In this document: piece after piece, positions 54,905 through 64,000 of the stretch
Position numbering within the stretch: the stretch's first letter is position 1
How the letters are laid out: each line of letters opens with the position of its first letter
Assembly (NCBI GenBank): GCA_033085395.1
Contig: MU853200.1
Span: forward strand, 52,297 to 116,296
Reading direction: 5' to 3'
Source of the DNA: Xanthoparmelia taractica
Lineage: Eukaryota > Ascomycota > Lecanoromycetes > Lecanorales > Parmeliaceae
DNA length: 64,000 bases
Program-made: the position numbers and the translations under genes
Notes under the pieces: generated by a model
Database searches by the model: none
What the model saw: only the letters and a program-made list of their open reading frames with translations
Told to the model about the DNA's origin: nothing

Positions 54905-57900
54905 CTAATCCTCATCATGCTCCTCTACGGGGATGTGCTTGATAGACTTTTGCTTCATATTGGTATAGAAGAGCGGCGAAATCGTCCGTGCCCCTTCAAT
55001 ACTCCACGCTTTCAAGAAGCCCAGCTCCTTACCTACCATCCGGAAAGCGAACGCACCATCGGGGTATTCATCGTACGCAACGGATGCCTTGAGTAAATCC
55101 CATGCTGTAGGTGAAGGGCTTAAAAGTATTTGCATCTCTTGATGTAGGTTCCAGAATACAGTCGTTGGCATCAGACTCCGGAATGCATTATGACACTCCT
55201 CAATACAGGCCACTAGCTTGGTGTTGTCTGTATTCCCATGAATCTTCAAGTTCCATGTAGAGTGTATCTTTCTGGTCTCTTCGACTAGAAGTTTGAGGTC
55301 ATCATGGTAATCAGATTCCACTTCGGCGAGCTGGTGTACTGCCCGAAGTGGTCTGGAAAGTGCCTCATCTTTAATGCTCTCCTTCTTCCAAAGGTCTTGG
55401 ACTTCAGCCACAATCGCGTCAGCTGCAGGTATGACTGTCTGGAGAAGAATCCTGTCTACAGCACTTTTGGGAACAGAGGAGCGAATATCCTCCACTGACT
55501 CTCCTCCCAGTAACCGCTTATGAAGAGGCTTTTCAGGGCTCTTGTGAGTAATTCGAGGATTCGTGGCGAGAAATTTTTTCCATTTATCTTCAGTAAATGT
55601 ATATCCCATCTTGGAAGAATCGACCAACAGGTCATGGAGATCTGCAAGAGCTTCCACGCCCGTGGACCTAATAGAACCTTCCGCGTAAGCGAAGCTATTG
55701 TGGAAATCCGTGCATATGCCGAGGACGTCTTGTTGACATCGGAAATTGAGATTGAAATCAAGGAATTCCCTGATCGCTTTCTTGTTCGACGACACAAAGG
55801 TGTCATCCAGTTTTCTGTCGTCTACTTGGATCCCAAAAGATTCTGGACTTGGAAGACTAGGAGGTGAAGGCGTATTCTTGAAATTATCGACAATTGCTGG
55901 ATCTGAAGTGACCCAAAATACATCTCCGTCGTAGTCACCATTCTGCATTCTCTCAGCCAGAGGGAAAACGCCTCTTGACGGAAAGATGATGACATCAAGC
56001 AGATGCCTTAGCTCTGGTTTGAAAATACCTCGGACCTTTTGCATGTCCGAGCCTCTTAAGGCTGGTTGACGACAGACCACCAGTTCAATATCGTGAAACC
56101 CCATACTGTTGAACCCAGACTGCTCGTCGACGAAATCCTCGGAGAAAGCCAAGTGCACCTCGCCGGGATTAAGGCACCCTACTGGATCAGCTATGGCAAA
56201 GACGTTGACCGAGCGTCCCACACGGGGCTTGAGATATTTCTTCAGATCACTTAGGTGTTTCTGCATGAGATCTCGCACCAGCTTTGCCAGATACGATAAT
56301 TCGTAGGGTAGGAATCCGTGCTCGAGCAAGTAGAGGGCCGCCTTCGGCTTCGACAACGGCAGACTGCCGAGCCACATCTTCTGGCTATCTTCTTGGTCAT
56401 CCTGTATGACAGAAGCTTTAGAGTAGACCCAACGATAGAGGAGCAGCGGGTTCTGGGCTGCGTCCATCATAACCTTCCTTTCGTGTACTAAGCTGGCTTG
56501 GTACATTTCATGAAGGGCTTGCTCAGGGACCCCTCGGTCCACAAGTATCGGAATCAGTGTCGGACTAAGGCGGGCAGGGGTCGGAGGCAAAGACCATGCG
56601 ACAACTTCAAACGTTGTCCTCTTCGGGTCGAAAGTGTCATCTTCAAGGTCCTCTGGGTGTCGATGGAATTTTCTTTGTGATGGTGTAACCTCAATCCAGA
56701 TATCATTCTGACGCTCAACTGACAAGTTCTGGGCATGGACCATCCAGAGACCTTTCCAGCATCCAATTCTCGCTTGGAAAACTTTTGGTGGCCGTTCCGC
56801 CAGACCCAGATCTTGGACTATCTGTCGTGCCGCACCAACAGACAAGCGCGAGCAACCATCGTTCATGACTTTGGGGGCTTTGGGATCAAAAGTTTCTCTT
56901 AGTCTCTGTCCCTTCTCCAAGAAACTTGTACTCTCCGCGGTACCGTCCGCAAGGATATCTGGCACTTCTCTAATTTGACTTGGTAGGAAGGTCAGAGTTG
57001 GCAAAGTCTTGGAGAAGCCAAGCTCCAGTCGGGCGTACGCTTTGCACTGTAACTGGCCAAGATTTGCCTGAGTCGGTAAGAACCAATTGATGATATCATC
57101 AAGACTGATCGTCGATTGTGCAAGGCATTTGTGGTCCTCTTTGCGCGTGAATGACTTTGGCGCTGATCTTTGAGCGACCTCCGTGGCAAACAGTACTAAT
57201 GACTGCCCACGAACTTCATCATCATGAAGGAAGCGCTCGGGCTTTTTCGCCTTCTTCTCAACGAGTAAAGTTGCCCATGTACATCCAAGGAATCTCTTTT
57301 CCCTGCGAAGCCATTCCTTATAGCTTGATTGAATATTGACGAGCTGGCCTTTCAAGTGTGAAGGCAGCTTTGAAGCTGCCAGTGCGGGAACCGAGAGGTA
57401 AAGAAACCTGTCGCCGCCAAATGCCCTTTGAAAACGACACGAACGATCACCTCGCAACGGTTTTAGTTGGAGCTGAAATAGAGGGCCTACGTTAGTGTGA
57501 CGGAAAGACAGCTTCCCCTTTAGGCTGATACCGGCAAAATCCTCCCCAGCAGCATTCCAGTCACGAGGACTGACCATCTCTGGCGGGTGCTGTACATTAT
57601 GGCGGGCATGCTTCTCGAAGTGGCGCCATAGACATTGATAATCTTCAAAGCCCGCTATTTCGCAAGAATTGATTTGTTCTAATGGGTAACAGTAATGGGA
57701 CGCCAGTCGAGTACATTCATGTCGGACTCTCATGGATGCATTCTTCAAAGCGCCTTGCGTATCAGGTTCAAAAAGACCTTGATCTGGGAGATCTCGAACT
57801 TGATGTTGGACGAAATTCGATGCTCTCGCCAGATCAACTCCGTCAAGTTCGGCCGATGTGTGTCGAGATGTGTGTCGAGACTCAACTCTTGATTCGATGG

Positions 57901-58049
57901 GAAATCCCGTCACATGGTTCCTCACCCCGGACTTGTTTGAGAGTCAGGGCTGTGGGCAGCTCACCTCATAAATCCTCCAGAGGGGAGGGACAATGCCAAA
58001 AAGCTCTCTGAGATATGCTTACCTCGTCAACATCGTGTTTTGAATCCAT
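54905..58049 (-). CDS. RNA-dependent RNA polymerase (QDE-1/RRP family, RNA silencing)
   Basis: The main exon runs from about 57931 to 54905. The best start is a 27-nt exon (58049-58023, MDSKHDVDE) joined by a 91-bp intron with a CTGAC branch and AAG acceptor, giving 1017 aa; the N-terminus is provisional. Conserved blocks of eukaryotic RdRPs are present: PSQRKFHRHPEDLEDDTFDP, VFAIADPVGCLNPGEVHLAF, the region DIIFPSRG-like (VIIFPSRGVFPLAERMQ), then the catalytic loop NGDYDGDVFWV, which holds the D-x-D-G-D metal-binding aspartates intact at about residue 670. The C-terminus GFLKAWSIEGARTISPLFYT also fits. These enzymes copy aberrant RNA into dsRNA that Dicer cuts; QDE-1 of Neurospora is the best-known fungal case. 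The gene is somewhat short for the family. It faces DCL2 head to head. Confidence 0.9.
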
Positions 58050-59206
58050 ATCAGGTCGAGTAGAGCGAATCTCCGGTCATCAACCAGATTTGATATCATA
58101 AGGACCTTTAAGCAATCAAGTAAATTGTTTGTAACCCCAGGAATTAGCCTTTCTTTTTGTATAGACGGAATCCGCAGCGGCCGTAAGAAGTAGGACCCAA
58201 ATATCGTTGTCTCTTGCTGTCAAATAGCAATCTCGGGGCGCACGGGTCTCTTTTTGGCTAGGCACACCTGCGCTAGTGCCCGGGTGTACTTCTAAGGTCG
58301 CGGAAAAAATCCCTCGTTCCTCGGTTATCATATGAATAACGCGGGCATATGACACCCCCGTCCTCTTCAATGTACGAGGCTTTGTCATCGAACGGGGGTG
58401 TTTCGGTGCGATGCCACGGTACACTTGTGCATCAATGCCCGTGGCTCCACCTCCCTTATGCCTAGGCCAAGAGCGCAAACCCTCATTGGACCAAGTGAGC
58501 GTCGCATGCCTCAGGCTGCTATCTAAGATTTCTACAATACAGCGTAAGTCAGGGATCTTAGACTGCAGAGGAAGGAGGTCCAAGAGAGGAAACACTGTCT
58601 CTTTCTCTCCTCCCTACTTGCGTGCATGTGAGAAGCTCTGTAGCTGGAATGGTCAAACCTCGCGTTGGAGTGAGCCTTTCGTAGGATGAAGAAACACTTG
58701 CTGGTATCTACCAAGGGTTGCGGGGGAGCTGCGAGATTACATGAAGTAGCCTTTGAGCAATGGGATGTGGATTGGTCAGCACAGCTTTACCAGCTTGCTT
58801 GGCGACACAACAGGTAGACGGCGCTAAAAATTAGCTTCCACCGCTAATCCCGATTCGGCGCTGCACACATCTATCCGCTATTGATTCAAGCTTTTATATA
58901 TACTCTTTAGAAGTAATTCTTGTTCTAATATAATAGTATACCTGTAACATTGCCTTATGCTTTCGCCGCGGATCAATCGGAATCATTAATCTTTGATGGA
59001 AAGATAGACTGGTGATGTAGATTGGTGGAGGTGTCTATGGAGGGGAAGATAAGTCAACCTTGCATCACAGCCCAAGAGCGGGGCAACAATGACGTTGCAA
59101 TCGCGTCTCGCGAGGCTGATAAATCCTGAACGAATGTGATTAAAGTACTGTGTCGTTGGTCGTTCCCAACATACCGAAGGCCATTTCCACTGCGTTGCAA
59201 TCCATC
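58050..59206. promoter_or_regulatory. 1.2-kb divergent spacer between RdRP and DCL2
   Basis: Both RNA-silencing genes are read outward from here. A 160-codon minus-strand open frame (58116-58595) lies inside; it does not resemble RdRP N-termini, has no splice partner I trust and is treated as non-coding. An A/T-rich stretch at 58880-58950 is the only compositional feature. Confidence 0.55.
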
Positions 59207-62200
59207 ATGGACACCGTTCTTCGTACTGGTGACGACGCGATTCTTCATCCGCGAGCGTATCAGCTTGAGATGCTGGAGGAAAGCCTGAGAAGAAATGTGA
59301 TTGTAGCTGTAAGATGGTCCCTAAATCGATCGCAAGGCAGCCTGGGCAAAGTTCTAACAAGCACCAGATGGACACAGGGTCAGGCAAGACGAATATGCAT
59401 GTCCTTCTAGGGTCTTTAGGTTTTCTGAATTGCGGCTGACTTTAGGCCGAAGCGCTATTTTACGCATCGCAGCCGAGCTGGAGCGTGTCACGCCAAAAAA
59501 GGTGCTTTGAATTCTCTCCGACTTCCTTGACTGATCGCTGAGAACCTCCGCTAGCTTGTCTGGTTCCTTTGCCCCACGGTGGCACTGGCGGAACAGCAGT
59601 ACAACGTTCTTTCCATCCAGCTCCCGTCATTTCAAAGCAGACTGCTATCTGGTAACGATGGGATCGATCGGTGGAGCGAGCAAAGCATATGGGACGATGC
59701 CTTGAGAAATATTAACATTGTCGTCTGCACTCATCAAGTACTCCTAGATGCGTTGATCCATGGCTTCGTGCAGATGGATAAGATCGCGCTTCTTATTTTC
59801 GACGAAGCCCATCACTGCGTACGTGGTCATCCCGCAAACAAGATCATGCAGAATTTCTATCATGCGAAGAAACAGGAGAAGCACGAAGAGCTTCCGAATA
59901 TCCTAGGGTTGACGGCCAGCCCCGTGGTAAGAAATAAAGGGGAAGGATTGCAGTAAGTGGTTGCAGTAATGTTGCCTTGTCATGGCTAAATTAAAGTCAG
60001 AATAATAGAGCAGAATCTCAACGCCATCAGTAAGACACCAACAGTGAACCGCGAAGAGCTACGAAGATATGTCCAAAGACCCGAGATGGGCGTTTTGGTC
60101 CACCTTGACGATGAACCTTCATCTCCGCTTCTACTACAAAATCTTTCCCAGCTATACTCGAACCTTGATATTGAACAAGATCCTTATGTAGCCAATCTCC
60201 GGAGCGAAGATAGAGAGAAATACCTTCAAGTGCGTAGGACTCGCAAGACGCACTGTCAGGACCAGTTAAAGCGATTCGTTCGCATGGCCAATGAAGTGAA
60301 CAACGAGCTCGGCCCATGGACGTCAGAACTCTACATCTGCCTGTGCATACACAAATTCCGGGCTCAAAGGCAGCCTGCATCCAGCATTCTCGAGGATATG
60401 AAGGAGGAAGAAAAGATCTACATCAGCAATCTCCTTGCTTCGCTTCCCCTTCCGCTAATCGATATATATTTGAATCTGCAAGACCCAGATCTTTCGCCCA
60501 AGACCCGCCAACTAATTGGGTTCCTAGCCGAAGAAATGTCCCCCGACTCTGCAGTGATTGTTTTTGTGAAGACTCGCGCCGCTGTGAAATTGTTGTCTGT
60601 GCTGTTGACGACGCATCCTGTGACTAAAAATTCCGTTCGGATCGGAACATTCGTTGGCACATCGAATCACCAGGCTCGTGCTTCAAATATCAGTGATCTC
60701 ATCAACATCAGTGACCAGAAAGAGACTTTGAATGATCTACGGCATGGGGCCAAGAATCTGATTATCGCGACGAGCGTTTGTGAGGAAGGCATAGACATTG
60801 CTGCTTGCAACCTTGTGATATGCTTTGAGCCGCCGCCGAATTTGAAGTCTTTTATCCAGAGAAGGGGAAGAGCAAGGAGCACAAAGTCCAAATATGTAAT
60901 CATGTTTTCCGAGGGCCAAGAGAAAGCGCTTCTCGAGTGGCATCAGCTAGAAGCAGCTATGAAAGAGAAATATATGGACGACATGAGGCGTATACAAGAA
61001 ATTGAACGGTTGGAGGCGCAAGAAGATGGTCACCGAGAATTTAACATCAAGTCAACTGGGTGACTGTCCATCAAACCTTACCTTATATTCGGGCTGATTT
61101 GCAACGTGTAGGGCAAAGATTACTCTTCAAGATGCCGTGCAACATCTGTTCCACTTTTGCAACGCCTTGCCGGCAACCCCTCATACCATCTTGGCTCCGA
61201 TCTTTACATTCGAAACGGTAGACAGCAACGTTTCGTCTAGAGTAATCCTTCCTAATAGCGTCGATCCATCTGTCCGAGAATTCTGCAGCACTGGCTCGTG
61301 GGCGACTGAAAGATGGGCTCGAATGGACGCTGCATTTGAGGCTTATGTTGGGCTTTATCGCGTTGGTCTGATCAACGATAACCTACTACCATTACCCCGT
61401 TACGACGAAGAGGCTGTCAAGGCCTACGCTGAGGTCGCGAAGAGACCTGCCGTTACTCTTGTAAATGGAAGGTTTAATCCTTGGCCAGCCGTGGCCGCTG
61501 CGTGGAAGTCAACTCCCACTCTATATCAGTCTGTCATCACGGTTTTATCCGGTGACACTGACGTTATGCGGATGAGAATGATTTCGCCGTGCCGGCTGCC
61601 GCAACTCTTCGATTTGACGTTGTATGTAGATGCTAAAACTTTGTTGGTTGTGAAAATCGGCGAAGGAGTTGAGACGATCAGGGACGAGATGAGTGTCACG
61701 ATGGCGAATGAGATCATGAAAGTCTTGCTTTCTTCGGTCTTTAGAATGACAGAGAACGACGGCGGCTTCCCGTTGCTTTTCGTGCCAGACGAAAGCTTTG
61801 ACGATCCACAATACTGGTTGGAGCACGTGCGAAGGACGTATGATTCCAGTGACATACTTTGGGGAGTGGTGAATGCTGCAGCGGTAGGAATTATCCGGGA
61901 CCGTTCCAAGTCGGACAAGGCTTACATCTTGCACGGGGTCGAACGAATGGTGCGAGATCATTCTGAACAACAGTCCGGAACGATGGCTGAGGTATGTCTC
62001 AAAGTCAAGAAGTTTCCCAAAAGAACAGACTTCCTGCATCGGCTCTCTGCAGACGCGATGGAGAAGAAGGATGATTTCGCCTTTCTTGATCCGAAGGATT
62101 GTCGAATTGACCGCTTGCCAATGATCTATTCCCGATTCGCGATGTTTATACCATCGATTATGCATCATGTGGAGAATGTGCTTTTGACAGACTATCTATG

Positions 62201-63692
62201 CAATGGGCTCCTGGCACCGATCATGTTCACCAGTCCAGCCGTTGTTTTCCCCGCGCTATGTACCCCAGCTGCCAGTGAGGGTAGGGATTATCAACGATTG
62301 GAGTTTCTTGGTGACAGCATCCTCAAGATGCTGACATCTGTAGCGTTGATGGCTGACCATGAGACATGGCACGAAGGATATCTTTCTAGAGCAAAAGACC
62401 ACTTGGTCACAAATGGCCGACTAGCTAAGGCGGCGCAGGAAACCGCATTGGACAAATACATTCTGACCAGACCATTCACTGGTAAGAAATGGAAGCCTCT
62501 AAGCAATACCCGAATCGGAAACTCAAAGACAGTCCGACCACGTAAGATGTCAACCAAAACTCTGGCAGACGTCGTTGAAGCACTCGTCGGAGCTGCGTTC
62601 CTTGATGGAAGTTTCCTAAAGGCCCTCTCTTGCCTTAAGATATTACTCCCTGAAATGTCCTGGCTCCCGCTCACTGAGCGGAACGATATGCTTCTCCGCG
62701 CCGTATATGATTCCCCACAATCACTGACGATCCCTTCAAACTTTATGGTTCTCGAGACCCTCCTTGGCCACACCTTTACGTGCAAGTCCCTTCTACTGGA
62801 AGCAGTCACTCATCCCTCACATCTCTCCATCCCCAGCACGCCTTCGTACCAGCGCCTCGAGTATCTTGGCGACGCACTACTTGACTACTTCGTCACGATA
62901 AGTATCTTCGTCTTTTCTCACGAGGACCCGTCCAAAACAGCCCTTCAACCCCACCGCATGCACACTCTCCGCACCTCGGCTGTCAACGCCTCATTTCTTG
63001 CATTCTGTTCTCTCTCACGGACCGTCTTAACCCCTGTTGCGGAAATTGCACCACCAGCCCCTAACGAGGCGCCTTCACTTGTCCCCGGTGCGAGGCCGAT
63101 ATCGCTGTCCGATTTTCTCCGACACGCGCCAATCCCGGCCCTCATATCCGCCCTCCGTGCCACGCGCACTCGCTTTGCAGCCTTGGAACCGATCATCAAG
63201 GCCTCGTTGGGTCGCGATCTTGTTTACCCGTGGCGAGCTTTCGCGGCCTTTGCGCCGGAAAAGGTGTTCAGCGATATGGTCGAGGCGGTGCTGGGCGCCG
63301 TGTATATAGATACGGGCGGGGACTTGAACGCTTGCGACGCACTGTTGCGCCGGTTCGGAATCATGGATTGGGTGGAGACGGCGTTGAAAAACGAGATTCC
63401 GATCCTGCATCCAAAGGAGGAGGTTGGAATTCTTGCAGTGAATGAAAAGGTAAGATATCAGGTCTGGATCGAGCCTGACGATTGTACCGCTGGCTCAAGT
63501 GAGGAGTTGCTCAACGCAGACAAAGAGAAGCTGCTGGACTTGGGAAGCGGAAGGTACCGGTGTAAGCTTTTCGTGGGCCAACGGGAGATTTGTAGTGTCC
63601 AGGGGTGGAACCGGGTAGAGGTTGAGACGGCGGCAGCGGATGAAGCTATACGGCTTCTCAAGGTCAAGCGTAAGTGCTCTCATTCATCATGA
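59207..63692 (+). CDS. DCL2: Dicer-like protein 2 (DCL2)
   Basis: Six exons in frame: 59207-59308, 59368-59396, 59453-59501, 59555-59952, 60001-61059 and 61112-63692 (1405 aa). The helicase has Walker A AMDTGSGKT (residues 34-42), LVWFLCPTVALAEQQ, DEAHHC (143-148), LTASPV, ATSVCEEGIDIAACNLVI and QRRGRARS (about 480). A dicer-dimerisation domain follows (ITLQDAVQHLFHFCNALP). RNase IIIa has YQRLEFLGDSILK (about 941) and DVVEALVGAAFLDG; RNase IIIb has YQRLEYLGDALLDYF (about 1127) and DMVEAVLGAVYIDTG. All four acidic residues of both sites are present. There is no PAZ domain, as in fungal DCL2, and a short dsRBD-like end. It cuts dsRNA into small RNAs for quelling and antiviral defence. Intron 2 appears to be GC-AG. 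A GTAAGT at 63671 may start a last intron. Confidence 0.94.
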
Positions 63693-64000
63693 AGGCATAC
63701 ACACACCGGATCAAGTAGATGTTCAGAATAACATGGATGGATTTGATAAGCCTTGTAGTAAGTAGAACAAGACATTCAACTGAACCGGGAATAGACTAGG
63801 AAGCGAGGGACGGCCTCTGAGAAAAGGGGTTAGACCAGACTAAAGGATAGGGCACGAGAGAACCTTTGTTCACCCGGCTAGAGCTGTTTGATGCGTTCTC
63901 GGACCGTACTTTTGCGATTAGTCTTAGCGTGTGCAGGAAGCTTGAGAATCCTTGGCATAGACTTTTATTTTTATTTCACATATCTTAGATTAAATTTATT
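63693..64000. other. DCL2 3' region
   Basis: 308 bp to the window end. If the GTAAGT at 63671 is a donor, a last short exon could lie here; otherwise nothing is seen. Confidence 0.5.

Noticed and set aside
58116..58595. 160-codon minus-strand open frame as the RdRP N-terminus
   Set aside because: No resemblance to RdRP N-termini and no convincing splice into the polymerase frame; the 27-nt first exon fits better. Not fully excluded.
1..64000. tRNA, rRNA or CRISPR features
   Set aside because: I found no cloverleaf with A and B boxes, no rRNA-like sequence and no spaced direct repeats; a covariance-model scan would be needed to be certain about tRNAs.

Overview
The window is nuclear DNA from a filamentous ascomycete (Pezizomycotina). 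The gene set, the many short introns (mostly about 45-120 bp) with CTGAC/CTAAC branch sites, the mixed strand layout and the spacers rich in simple repeats all point there. A dothideomycete-like fungus is my best guess, but the class cannot be fixed from one window. I rebuilt splice models by reading both strands. Most of them keep frame exactly, and I give exon coordinates where I could work them out.

Layout. 1-12.9 kb: 3' part of NPR2 (TORC1 inhibitor), NGG1/ADA3 (SAGA), a PA-TM-RING ubiquitin ligase, a WDR89-type WD40 protein, a small tail-anchored protein with a Clr2-like motif, and a peroxisomal ABCD half-transporter. 12.9-15.7 kb: gene-poor with one relic. 15.7-27.6 kb: a secreted-looking protein made of three diverged copies of one module, a PAF-acetylhydrolase-like lipase, UTP17 head to head with a tiny four-exon RPB10, a DUF1479 dioxygenase and a short unknown protein. 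29.5-35.7 kb: a long Ser-rich protein with a C-terminal Cys cluster and an atypical bZIP factor. 35.7-40.3 kb: a gene desert holding three decayed coding relics and a perfect hairpin. 40.3-45.1 kb: a GH18 protein and a PSR1-type phosphatase. 45.1-50.5 kb: microsatellite-rich DNA with a 100-N gap, around a gene for a protein with two Cys/His modules. 50.5-53.6 kb: a xylose-reductase-type aldo-keto reductase and SDS22. 54.9-63.7 kb: an RNA-dependent RNA polymerase and a Dicer-like 2 protein transcribed divergently from one 1.2-kb spacer.

The most notable unit is this last pair. The RdRP would make double-stranded RNA and the DCL2 would cut it into small RNAs, so two successive steps of quelling-type silencing sit side by side with intact catalytic motifs. 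No Argonaute is present in the window. The UTP17/RPB10 pair also joins two functions that need co-expression (pre-rRNA transcription/processing and RNA polymerase supply). Most other neighbours look like an ordinary mix of housekeeping genes. No transposon, virus, CRISPR or recognisable tRNA/rRNA gene was found.
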